This document shows positions 51,470 to 62,500 of a stretch of 64,000 bases of DNA, in pieces. Origin of the DNA: Crambe crambe (lineage: Eukaryota; Porifera; Demospongiae; Poecilosclerida; Crambeidae); contig OZ004583.1 in the NCBI GenBank assembly GCA_963924555.1, positions 9,430,485 to 9,494,484 on the forward strand. Direction: 5' to 3'. Position numbers and translations under genes: made by a program. Numbering within the stretch: the stretch's first letter is position 1; each line of letters starts with the position of its first letter. The notes below the pieces were generated by a model. It did no database searches. It was given only the letters and a program-made list of their open reading frames with translations, and was not told where the DNA came from.

Positions 51470-51865
51470 GGTTAGGTTTCTTTAACCTGGGTTGAGGTTT
51501 CCAGAGGTAAAATAGCCATGAGGTTATGTCTTGTTAACCTGGGTTGAGGTTTCCAGAGGTAAAATAGCCATGAGGTTATGTCCTGTTAACCTGGGTTGAG
51601 GTTTCCAGAGGTAAAATAGCCATGAGGTTATGTCTTGTTAACCTGGGTTGAGGTTTCCAGAGGTAAAATAGCCATGAGGTTATGTCCTGTTAACCTGGGT
51701 TGAGGTTTCCAGAGGTAAAATAGCCATGAGGTTATGTCTTGTTAACCTGGGTTGAGGTTTCCAGAGGTAAAATAGCCATGAGGTTTTCCAACGTTAACCT
51801 GGGTTGAGGTTTCCAGAGGTAAAATAGCCATGAGGTTTTGTTTCGTTAACAGGGGTTGAGGTAAA
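51470..51865. repeat. 52-bp tandem repeat, family A, first block
   Basis: About seven copies of a 52-bp unit with gttaacctgggttgaggttt, then ccagaggtaaaatagccatgagg. The same unit forms a second block at 53047-53755. Confidence 0.9.
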
Positions 51866-52135
51866 GTATCCATGAGGTTAGTTAAGTATTTATGAAGTCC
51901 CTCAAGTCACGGTAATGCACAGTAGATGTCCCTCAAGTCTATTCCTACACTTTGAAGTATTACCAAGTACACTTAAGTCCCTCAAGTATAGATAAAGACA
52001 TTCAAAATCCCTCAAGGCCAGATAGAGATTACGGAAGTCCCTCAAGTCATGGTAATGCACAGTAGATGTCCCTCAAGTCTATTCCTACACTTTGAAGTAT
52101 TACGAAGTACACTTAAGTCCCTCAAGTCCATGCAT
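51866..52135. repeat. Dispersed subtelomeric segment with duplicated 'ccctcaagt' text
   Basis: A ~95-bp segment (taatgcacagtagatgtccc ... cttaagtccctcaag) occurs at ~51912-51981 and ~52054-52123, and again at ~53812-53885 after the second 52-bp block, so 52-bp array plus this tail form a larger duplicated module. Confidence 0.75.
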
Positions 52136-52179
52136 CCGTAGCGCAGGCTGAAGGGGAAGTGCACACCGTAGCCAGCCAT

Positions 52180-52585
52180 ATGACACACTCAGTAGATGTC
52201 CACCAGTCAACCTACCAACAGGCCGGCAACACTGAAAAGACTGTCGAAACGTAAGTCATTTACAGTCTGCACACACACTAGTTCAACTCACGTTGTACCA
52301 TTCAGATACAAGAAGTTGTGGCCACGCCTTCCCAAAGCACATCAAACTCCACCCCCAGCAAAAAAGAGACGACTCTATTCCGAAGAAGAATACTCAATCC
52401 TAAAGAGATATTTCGACATTGGCGGAGAGAGGTCTAAAGTGGCAAAACTTTCTGAGTGTGCAGATTTCCTTAGAGAGTACCAGAGAGATATGCAGTTTGA
52501 GGGGAAGGACACAGGACAAGATCAAAAACATGATAAAGCAGAGCAAGTGACAGCAAACCAACAGTTCTTTTTATTTAAAATGTAA
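52180..52585 (+). CDS. Subtelomeric gene remnant, unknown protein
   Basis: Two exons can be read: one ending KTVET at 52251 before gtaagtc, and one from 52306 after ccattcag: YKKLWPRLPKAHQT, then KKRRLYSEEEYSILKRYF, DIGGERSKVAKLSECADF and a short acidic end, stop at 52585. Basic patch plus helix; no known family. No start codon is certain (ATG at 52196 is possible if unspliced). Pieces of exon 2 are copied at 53950-53996 and, inverted, at 54176-54232, so this looks like a fragment shuffled in subtelomeric DNA. Confidence 0.4.
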
Positions 52586-52689
52586 TCAATCATTCTCACA
52601 AAAAACAGTACTAATGTAATCAATCATTCTCACAATTTCTTTCTATTTCTAATCAAGTCTCACAATTCAAATTTTTCCTCTAGAAATTT

Positions 52690-53046
52690 AGATACTTTTT
52701 GCTGGACATCCCTCCTAGCTATACACTTATCTTTCCCTCCCGGCTTGCACGTCTCGGTGAATATCCTTCATGGATCCTTCCTGGATATTCTGGGACTTTG
52801 AAATTTCAGATACTTCTAGGAGGACAATTGGTGGCCCCCATGGATTCTGAGAGGACAATTGGTGACCCCCATGGATTCTGGGAGGACAATTGGTGACCCC
52901 CATGGGCCAGATATATCATCCCTCCTAGCTATGACCTTACCTTTCCCTCCTGGCTTGCACATCTCAGTGAATATCCTTCATGGTTTCGTATTCGATCCTT
53001 CCTGGATATTCTGGGACTTTGAAATTTCAGCTCCTTCTTGGAGGAT
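52690..53046. repeat. Repeat family B, first block (about 200-250 bp units)
   Basis: One and a half units with ctttccctcctggcttgcac, cttcctggatattctgggac and several short aggacaattggtgaccccca sub-repeats. The same text fills 54232-55783. Confidence 0.8.
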
Positions 53047-53755
53047 CCAGAGGTAAAATAGCCATGAGGTTATGTCTTGTTAACCTGGGTTGAGGTTTCC
53101 AGAGGTAAAATAGCCATGAAGTTATCCATCGTTAACTTGGGTTGAGGTTTCCAGAGGTAAAATAGCCATGAGGTTATGTCTTGTTAACCTGGGTTGAGGT
53201 TTCCAGAGGTAAAATAGCCATGAGGTTATCCAACGTTAACCTGGGTTGAGGTTTCCAGAGGTAAAATAGCCATGAGGTTATGTCTTGTTAATCTGGGTTG
53301 AGGTTTCCAGAGGTAAAATAGCCATGAGGTTATGTCTTGTTAACCTGGGTTGAAGTTTCCAGAGGTAAAATAGCCATGAGGTTATGTCTTGTTAATCTGG
53401 GTTGAGGTTTCCAGAGGTAAAATAGCCATGAGGTTATCCAATGTTAACCTGGGTTGAGGTTTCCAGAGGTAAAATAGCCATGAGGTTATGTCTTGTTAAC
53501 CTGGGTTGAGGTTTCCAGAGGTAAAATAGCCATGAGGTTATCCAACGTTAACCTGGGTTGAGGTTTCCAGAGGTAAAATAGCCATGAGGTTATGTCTTGT
53601 TAACCTGGGTTGAGGTAAAATAGCCATGAGGTTATCCAACGTTAACCTGGGTTGAGGTTTCCAGAGGTAAAATAGCCATGAGGTTATGTCTTGTTAACCT
53701 GGGTTGAGGTTTTCAGAGGTAAAATAGCCATGAGGTTTTGTTTCGTTAACAGGGG
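53047..53755. repeat. 52-bp tandem repeat, family A, second block
   Basis: About 13-14 copies of the same 52-bp unit as at 51470, with variants in the spacer word (atgtcttgttaa or atccaacgttaa alternating). One copy (near 53610) lacks the ttccagagg part. Confidence 0.9.
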
Positions 53756-54001
53756 TTGAGGTAAAGTATCCATGAGGTTAGTTAAGTATTTATGAAGTCC
53801 CTCAAGTCATGGTAATGCACAGTAGATGTCCCTCAAGTCTATTCCTACATTTGGAAGTATTACCAAGTACACTTAAGTCCCTCAAGTCCATGCAAAGTCC
53901 CTAAAGGCCTGATAGAGATTACAAAAGTCCCTCAAGTCATGGTAATGCACAAGAAGTTGTGGCCACGCCTTCCCAAAGCACATCAAACTCCACCCCTCAA
54001 C
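53756..54001. repeat. Second copy of the ccctcaagt segment plus an exon fragment
   Basis: Repeats 51866-52050 text, then carries aagaagttgtggccacgcct (from 53951) identical to exon 2 of the gene remnant at 52310 for about 46 bp. Confidence 0.75.
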
Positions 54002-54232
54002 CACCAGCAAGTGTATAGCTACGAGGGATGTCCAGCCAAAAGTATCTAAATTTCTAGTCCTAATCGAGAGGAAAAATTTTTTATAATTGAATTGTGAGAC
54101 TTGATTTGAAATATAAAGAAATTGTGAGAATGATTGATTACATTAGAACTGTTTTTTGTGAGAATGATTGATTAGTCGAAATATCTCTTTAGGATTGAGT
54201 ATTCTTCTTCGGAATAGAGTCGTCTCTTTTTT
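54002..54232 (-). pseudogene. Inverted, internally deleted copy of the 52.37-52.73 kb segment
   Basis: Read on the minus strand, 54232-54176 repeats KKRRLYSEEEYSILKRYF of the remnant at 52366-52418, and 54160-54002 repeats 52588-52733 (aaatttagatactttttgctgg). The intervening ~170 bp of the original is missing, so the coding part is broken. Confidence 0.75.
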
Positions 54233-55783
54233 ATCTTTCCCTCCCGGCTTGCACGTCTCGGTGAATATCCTTCATGGATCGATCCTTCCTGGATATTCTG
54301 GGACCTTGAAATTTCAGATACTTCTAGGAGGACAATTGGTGGCCCCCATGGATTCTGAGAGGACAATTGGTGACCCCCATGGGCCAGATATATCATCCCT
54401 CCTAGCTATGACCTTACCTTGCACATCTCAGTGGATATCCTTCATGGTTTCGTATTCGATCCTTCCTGGATATTCTGGGACTTTGAAATTTCAGCTCCTT
54501 CTTGGAGGACAATTGGTGGCCCCCATGGATTCTTGGAGGACAATTGGTGGCCCCCATGGATCCTGAGAGGACAATTGGTGACCCCCATGGATTCTGGGAG
54601 GACAATTGGTGACCCCCATGGGCCAGATATATCATCCCTCCTAGCTATGACCTTACCTTTCCCTCCTGGCTTGCACATCTCAGTGAATATCCTTCATGGT
54701 TTCGTATTCGATCCTTCCTGGATATTCTGGGACTTTGAAATTTCAGCTCCTTCTTGGAGGACAATTGGTGGCCCCCATGGATTCTGAGAGGACAATTGGT
54801 GGCCCCCATGGATCCTGAGAGGACAATTGGTGACCCCCATCATCCCTCCTAGCTATGACCTTACCTTTCCCTCCTGGCTTGCACATCTCAGTGAATATCC
54901 TTCATGGTTTCATATTCGATCCTTCCTGGATATTCTGGGACTTTGAAATTTCAGCTCCTTCTTGGAGGACAATTGGTGGCCCCCATGGATTCTTGGAGGA
55001 CAATTGGTGGCCCCCATGGATCCTGAGAGGACAATTGGTGACCCCCATGGATTCTGGGAGGACAATTGGTGATCCCCCATGGACCAGATATATCATCCCT
55101 CCTAGCTATGACCTTACCTTTCCCTCCTGGCTTGCACGTCTCAGTGAATATCCTTCATGGTTTCGTATTCGATCCTTCCTGGATATTCTGGGACTTTGAA
55201 ATTTCAGATACTTCTAGGAGGACAATTGGTGGCCCCCATGGATTCTGAGAGGACAATTGGTGACCAGATATATCATCCCTCCTAGCTATGACCTTACCTT
55301 TCCCTCCTGGCTTGCATATCTCAGTGAATATCCTTCATGGTTTCGTATTCGATCCTTCCTGGATATTCTGGGACTTTGAAATTTCAGCTCCTTCTTGGAG
55401 GACAATTGGTGGCCCCCATGGATTCTTGGAGGACAATTGGTGGCCCCCATGGATCCTGAGAGGACAATTGGTGACCCCCATGGATTCTGGGAGGACAATT
55501 GGTGACCCCCCATGGGCCAGATATATCATCCCTCCTAGCTATGACCTTACCTTTCCCTCCTGGCTTGCACATCTCAGTGAATATCCTTCATGGTTTCGTA
55601 TTCGATCCTTCCTGGATATTCTGGGACTTTGAAATTTCAGATACTTCTATGAGGACAATTGGTGGCCCCCATGGATTCTGAGAGGACAATTGGTGACCAG
55701 ATATATCATCCCTCCTAGCTATGACCTTACCTTTCCCTCCTGGCTTGCACGTCTCAGTGAATATCCTTCATGGTTTCATAGAA
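54233..55783. repeat. Repeat family B, main block
   Basis: Six to seven units of ~200-250 bp. Each has ctttccctcctggcttgcac, gtgaatatccttcatggttt, gatccttcctggatattctg and one to four ~33-bp sub-repeats around aggacaattggtggccccca. Unit length varies by sub-repeat number. Open frames here are by-products of the repeat. Confidence 0.9.
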
Positions 55784-56036
55784 GGGATGACTAGGGCTAG
55801 ATGCAACTCGGAAGGGATGACTAGAGCTAGATTCAACTTGGAAGGGATGTCTAGGGCTAGATGCAACTTGGAAGGGATGTCTAGGGCTAAATGCAACTCA
55901 GAAGGGATGACTAGGGCTAGATGCAACTCGGAAGGGATGACTAGGGCTAGATGCAACTCGGAAGGGATGACTAGGGCTAGATGCAACTTGGAAGGGATGA
56001 TTAGGGCAAGATGCAACTCGGAAGGGCTAGATTTCA
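55784..56036. repeat. 30-bp tandem repeat
   Basis: About eight copies of gaagggatgactagggctag plus atgcaactcg. Each unit includes ctagggcta, the telomere-like hexamer word. Confidence 0.9.
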
Positions 56037-56039
56037 AAG

Positions 56040-56495
56040 TATATAACCTACATGGCTAAATTAGGTGCCCCGGGTTAATACAGGTTGAGGTTATAAACCT
56101 ACATGGCTAAATTAGGTGCCCCCGGGTTAATACAGGTTGAGGTTATAAACCTACATGGCTAAATTAGGTGCCCCCGGGTTAATACAGGTTGAGGTTATAA
56201 ACCTACATGGCTAAATTAGGTGCCCCCGGGTTAATACAGGTTGAGGTTATAAACCTACATGGCTAAATTAGGTGCCCCCGGGTTAATACAGGTTGAGGTT
56301 ATAAACCTACATGGCTAAATTAGGTGCCCCCGGGTTAATACAGGTTGAGGTTATAAACCTACATGGCTAAATTAGGTGCCCCCGGGTTAATACAGGTTGA
56401 GGTTATAAACCTACATGGCTAAATTAGGTGCCCCCGGGTTAATACAGGTTGAGGTTATAAACCTACATGGCTAAATTAGGTGCCCCTGGGTTAAG
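56040..56495. repeat. 52-bp tandem repeat, family C
   Basis: About eight to nine near-identical copies of a 52-bp unit with ctacatggctaaattaggtg and gggttaatacaggttgaggt. Same length as family A and the shared ggttgaggtt word, otherwise different sequence. Confidence 0.92.
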
Positions 56496-56514
56496 ACCTC
56501 AACCTACAGGTTAA

Positions 56515-58945
56515 GGAGATAAGCCCTCAGATTTCTTCAGGTTTCTTCAGGTTAGGTTCAGGTTAGGTTAGGTTGAGGTTAGAGGTCCAAATCGGCCCGA
56601 AGGGCATATGTACACCCCCTAGGGGATCTCTATGGCACATGGGGGCAGGGTTAGCTGTCCTGGGGGCAATTTCATCTGGATTACCACGAAATTATCCCTC
56701 ATGCTTCTCAGGTTATCCCTCCTGACTGTTTTCCACCCATTCAGGTTTCTTCAGGTTTCTTCAGGTTTCTTCAGGTTAGGTTAGGTTGAGGTTAGGTTGA
56801 GGTTAGAGGTCCAAATCGGCCCTAAGGGCATATGTACACCCCCTAGGGGATCTCTATGGTACATGAGGGCAGGGTTAGCTGTCCTGGGGGCATTTTCATC
56901 CGGACTACCACGAGGTTATCCCCCATGCCTCTCGGGTTATCCCTCCTGACTGTTTTCCACCCATTCAGGTTTCTTCAGGTTTCTTCAGGTTTCTTCAGGT
57001 TAGGTTAGGTTGAGGTTAGGTTGAGGTTAGAGGTCCAAATCGGCCTGAAGGGCATATGTACACCCCCTAGGGGATCTCTATGGCACATGAGGGCAGGGTT
57101 AGCTGTCCTGGGGGCATTTTCATCCGGACTACCACGAAGTTATCCCTCATGCTTCTCAGGTTATCCCTCCTGACTGTTTTCCACCCATTCAGGTTTCTTC
57201 AGGTTTCTTCAGGTTTCTTCAGGTTAGGTTAGGTTGAGGTTAGGTTGAGGTTAGAGGTCCAAATCGGCCCTAAGGGCATATGTACACCCCCTAGGGGATC
57301 TCTATGGCACATGGGGGCAGGGTTAGCTGTCCTGGGGGCAATTTCATCTGGATTACCACGAAATTATCCCTCATGCTTCTCAGGTTATCCCTCCTGACTG
57401 TTTTCCACCCATTCAGGTTTCTTCAGGTTTCTTCAGGTTAGGTTAGGTTGAGGTTAGGTTGAGGTTAGAGGTCCAAATCGGCCCTAAGGGCATATGTACA
57501 CCCCCTAGGGGATCTCTATGGCACATGGGGGCAGGGTTAGCTGTCCTGGGGGCAATTTCATCTGGATTACCACGAAATTATCCCTCATGCTTCTCAGGTT
57601 ATCCCTCCTGACTGTTTTCCACCCATTCAGGTTTCTTCAGGTTTCTTCAGGTTTCTTCAGGTTAGGTTAGGTTGAGGTTAGGTTGAGGTTAGAGGTCCAA
57701 ATCGGCCCTAAGGGCATATGTACACCCCCTAGGGGATCTCTATGGTACATGAGGGCAGGGTTAGCTGTCCTGGGGGCATTTTCATCCGGACTACCACGAG
57801 GTTATCCCCCATGCCTCTCGGGTTATCCCTCCTGACTGTTTTCCACCCATTCAGGTTTCTTCAGGTTTCTTCAGGTTTCTTCAGGTTAGGTTAGGTTGAG
57901 GTTAGGTTGAGGTTAGAGGTCCAAATCGGCCTGAAGGGCATATGTACACCCCCTAGGGGATCTCTATGGCACATGAGGGCAGGGTTAGCTGTCCTGGGGG
58001 CATTTTCATCCGGACTACCACGAGGTTATCCCTCATGCTTCTCAGGTTATCCCTCCTGACTGTTTTCCACCCATTCAGGTTTCTTCAGGTTTCTTCAGGT
58101 TTCTTCAGGTTAAGTTAGGTTGAGGTTAGGTTGAGGTTAGAGGTCCAAATCGGCCCTAAGGGCATATGTACACCCCCTAGGGGATCTTTATGGCACATGG
58201 GGGCAGGGTTAGCTGTCCTGGGGGCAATTTCATCTGGATTACCACGAAATTATCCCTCATGCTTCTCAGGTTATCCCTCCTGACTGTTTTCCACCCATTC
58301 AGGTTTCTTCAGGTTTCTTCAGGTTAGGTTAGGTTGAGGTTAGGTTGAGGTTAGAGGTCCAAATCGGCCCTAAGGGCATATGTACACCCCCTAGGGGATC
58401 TCTATGGCACATGAGGGCAGGGTTAGCTGTCCTGGGGGCAATTTCATCTGGATTACCACGAAATTATCCCTCATGCTTCTCAGGTTATCCCTCCTGACTG
58501 TTTTCCACCCATTCAGGTTTCTTCAGGTTTCTTCAGGTTTCTTCAGGTTAGGTTAGGTTGAGGTTAGGTTGAGGTTAGAGGTCCAAATCGGCCCTAAGGG
58601 CATATGTACACCCCCTAGGGGATCTCTATGGTACATGAGGGCAGGGTTAGCTGTCCTGGGGGCATTTTCATCTGGATTACCACGAAATTATCCCTCATGC
58701 TTCTCAGGTTATCCCTCCTGACTGTTTTCCACCCATTCAGGTTTCTTCAGGTTAGGTTCAGGTTAGGTTAGGTTGAGGTTAGAGGTCAAAATCGGCCCGA
58801 AGGGCAAATGTACACCCCCTGGGGGATCTGTAGTGCTCATGGGGGCAAGGTTAAATGTCCTGGGGGGATTTTATTCAGAGGTTATCCCCCATGCTTCTCA
58901 GGTTATCCCTCCTGACTGTTTTCTACCCATTCATGGCTATTTTTG
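56515..58945. repeat. Repeat family D, about 213-225 bp units
   Basis: About eleven units. Each has one to four caggtttctt sub-repeats, aggttaggttgaggtt, ccaaatcggcccgaagggca, tgtacaccccctaggggatc, a gggttagctgtcctgggg part and ttatccctcctgactgtttt. Two unit variants (catctggattaccacgaaat versus catccggactaccacgaggt) are interspersed, suggesting duplication of blocks of several units. Confidence 0.92.
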
Positions 58946-59517
58946 GGGCCCCCTAGGTTTGATCAGGTTTGATCAGGTTTGATTATTGGTCGAAAACGAC
59001 CATGGGGGCCTCGAATTTAGCCGTGAGGGCATTTTTTTAGTCCTAAGGGACGTTTTTTTAGCCATTAGGGCTCGATATTATCCATGAGGGATGCCATGAG
59101 GGCCTTGCTCAAAAGAAAATTGTAGTTTATCCCCCAAGGTTGGTAACCTGACCCCTGTGGCATCAAAACCCATCCCTCAACTCAAAATAAGACCAGTTTT
59201 TAGTCCTAAGGGCCGGGTTATGTTGCCACGAGGGATAACCGGGTGCTCATGAGGGCAAGGTTAAGGTAGCTTTAGGGATATTTCCCTCATGCTACCGAAC
59301 CTGGCCCCCATGCTTATCAGGTTTGCCCTCAGGCTCGAAACCTAACCTCAGGTTAAACCTGAGGTTTCTTCAGTTTTCTTTAAATCCCTAGTTTTCGAGA
59401 TCGATTTTGCCCTCAAGGGCCAAGGTTTCTCGGCATGGGGGCGATTTTTAGCCCTAAGGGAACCTAGGTTTCTTTAGGTTAGGTGAGGCAAAACCTCAGG
59501 CATCCCCGACTCCATAG
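58946..59517. other. Non-tandem junction rich in telomere-like G/C words
   Basis: Mostly single-copy text made of words such as ccctaaggg, catgagggc and ccatgaggg, plus ggtttgatcaggtttgatca. No gene. It leads directly into the terminal hexamer array at 59518. Confidence 0.6.
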
Positions 59518-62500
59518 CTAGGGCTAGGGCTAGGGCTAGGGCTAGGGCTAGGGCTAGGGCTAGGGCTAGGGGCTAGGGCTAGGGCTAGGGCTAGGGCTAG
59601 GGCTAGGGGCTAGGGCTAGGGGCTAGGGCTAGGGCTAGGGCTAGGGCTAGGGCTAGGGCTAGGGCTAGGGCTAGGGCTAGGGCTAGGGCTAGGGCTAGGG
59701 CTAGGGCTAGGGCTAGGGCTAGGGCTAGGGCTAGGGCTAGGGCTAGGGCTAGGGCTAGGGCTAGGGCTAGGGCTAGGGCTAGGGCTAGGGCTAGGGCTAG
59801 GGCTAGGGCTAGGGCTAGGGCTAGGGCTAGGGCTAGGGCTAGGGCTAGGGCTAGGGCTAGGGCTAGGGCTAGGGCTAGGGCTAGGGCTAGGGCTAGGGCT
59901 AGGGCTAGGGCTAGGGCTAGGGCTAGGGCTAGGGCTAGGGCTAGGGCTAGGGCTAGGGCTAGGGCTAGGGCTAGGGCTAGGGCTAGGGCTAGGGCTAGGG
60001 CTAGGGCTAGGGCTAGGGCTAGGGCTAGGGCTAGGGCTAGGGCTAGGGCTAGGGCTAGGGCTAGGGCTAGGGCTAGGGCTAGGGCTAGGGCTAGGGCTAG
60101 GGCTAGGGCTAGGGCTAGGGCTAGGGCTAGGGCTAGGGCTAGGGCTAGGGCTAGGGCTAGGGCTAGGGCTAGGGCTAGGGCTAGGGCTAGGGCTAGGGCT
60201 AGGGCTAGGGCTAGGGCTAGGGCTAGGGCTAGGGCTAGGGCTAGGGCTAGGGCTAGGGCTAGGGCTAGGGCTAGGGCTAGGGCTAGGGCTAGGGCTAGGG
60301 CTAGGGCTAGGGCTAGGGCTAGGGCTAGGGCTAGGGCTAGGGCTAGGGCTAGGGCTAGGGCTAGGGCTAGGGCTAGGGCTAGGGCTAGGGCTAGGGCTAG
60401 GGCTAGGGCTAGGGCTAGGGCTAGGGCTAGGGCTAGGGCTAGGGCTAGGGCTAGGGCTAGGGCTAGGGCTAGGGCTAGGGCTAGGGCTAGGGCTAGGGCT
60501 AGGGCTAGGGCTAGGGCTAGGGCTAGGGCTAGGGCTAGGGCTAGGGCTAGGGCTAGGGCTAGGGCTAGGGCTAGGGCTAGGGCTAGGGCTAGGGCTAGGG
60601 CTAGGGCTAGGGCTAGGGCTAGGGCTAGGGCTAGGGCTAGGGCTAGGGCTAGGGCTAGGGCTAGGGCTAGGGCTAGGGCTAGGGCTAGGGCTAGGGCTAG
60701 GGCTAGGGCTAGGGCTAGGGCTAGGGCTAGGGCTAGGGCTAGGGCTAGGGCTAGGGCTAGGGCTAGGGCTAGGGCTAGGGCTAGGGCTAGGGCTAGGGCT
60801 AGGGCTAGGGCTAGGGCTAGGGCTAGGGCTAGGGCTAGGGCTAGGGCTAGGGCTAGGGCTAGGGCTAGGGCTAGGGCTAGGGCTAGGGCTAGGGCTAGGG
60901 CTAGGGCTAGGGCTAGGGCTAGGGCTAGGGCTAGGGCTAGGGCTAGGGCTAGGGCTAGGGCTAGGGCTAGGGCTAGGGCTAGGGCTAGGGCTAGGGCTAG
61001 GGCTAGGGCTAGGGCTAGGGCTAGGGCTAGGGCTAGGGCTAGGGCTAGGGCTAGGGCTAGGGCTAGGGCTAGGGCTAGGGCTAGGGCTAGGGCTAGGGCT
61101 AGGGCTAGGGCTAGGGCTAGGGCTAGGGCTAGGGCTAGGGCTAGGGCTAGGGCTAGGGCTAGGGCTAGGGCTAGGGCTAGGGCTAGGGCTAGGGCTAGGG
61201 CTAGGGCTAGGGCTAGGGCTAGGGCTAGGGCTAGGGCTAGGGCTAGGGCTAGGGCTAGGGCTAGGGCTAGGGCTAGGGCTAGGGCTAGGGCTAGGGCTAG
61301 GGCTAGGGCTAGGGCTAGGGCTAGGGCTAGGGCTAGGGCTAGGGCTAGGGCTAGGGCTAGGGCTAGGGCTAGGGCTAGGGCTAGGGCTAGGGCTAGGGCT
61401 AGGGCTAGGGCTAGGGCTAGGGCTAGGGCTAGGGCTAGGGCTAGGGCTAGGGCTAGGGCTAGGGCTAGGGCTAGGGCTAGGGCTAGGGCTAGGGCTAGGG
61501 CTAGGGCTAGGGCTAGGGCTAGGGCTAGGGCTAGGGCTAGGGCTAGGGCTAGGGCTAGGGCTAGGGCTAGGGCTAGGGCTAGGGCTAGGGCTAGGGCTAG
61601 GGCTAGGGCTAGGGCTAGGGCTAGGGCTAGGGCTAGGGCTAGGGCTAGGGCTAGGGCTAGGGCTAGGGCTAGGGCTAGGGCTAGGGCTAGGGCTAGGGCT
61701 AGGGCTAGGGCTAGGGCTAGGGCTAGGGCTAGGGCTAGGGCTAGGGCTAGGGCTAGGGCTAGGGCTAGGGCTAGGGCTAGGGCTAGGGCTAGGGCTAGGG
61801 CTAGGGCTAGGGCTAGGGCTAGGGCTAGGGCTAGGGCTAGGGCTAGGGCTAGGGCTAGGGCTAGGGCTAGGGCTAGGGCTAGGGCTAGGGCTAGGGCTAG
61901 GGCTAGGGCTAGGGCTAGGGCTAGGGCTAGGGCTAGGGCTAGGGCTAGGGCTAGGGCTAGGGCTAGGGCTAGGGCTAGGGCTAGGGCTAGGGCTAGGGCT
62001 AGGGCTAGGGCTAGGGCTAGGGCTAGGGCTAGGGCTAGGGCTAGGGCTAGGGCTAGGGCTAGGGCTAGGGCTAGGGCTAGGGCTAGGGCTAGGGCTAGGG
62101 CTAGGGCTAGGGCTAGGGCTAGGGCTAGGGCTAGGGCTAGGGCTAGGGCTAGGGCTAGGGCTAGGGCTAGGGCTAGGGCTAGGGCTAGGGCTAGGGCTAG
62201 GGCTAGGGCTAGGGCTAGGGCTAGGGCTAGGGCTAGGGCTAGGGCTAGGGCTAGGGCTAGGGCTAGGGCTAGGGCTAGGGCTAGGGCTAGGGCTAGGGCT
62301 AGGGCTAGGGCTAGGGCTAGGGCTAGGGCTAGGGCTAGGGCTAGGGCTAGGGCTAGGGCTAGGGCTAGGGCTAGGGCTAGGGCTAGGGCTAGGGCTAGGG
62401 CTAGGGCTAGGGCTAGGGCTAGGGCTAGGGCTAGGGCTAGGGCTAGGGCTAGGGCTAGGGCTAGGGCTAGGGCTAGGGCTAGGGCTAGGGCTAGGGCTAG

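Noticed and set aside
54168-55681. Many 60-130-codon ORFs on both strands
   Set aside because: They come from repeat family B, restart in every unit and match one another; no unit has coding features.
55721-56059. ORF with GMTRARCNSE repeats and its antisense LHLALVIPSE
   Set aside because: A 30-bp repeat with no stop codon gives long frames automatically on both strands.
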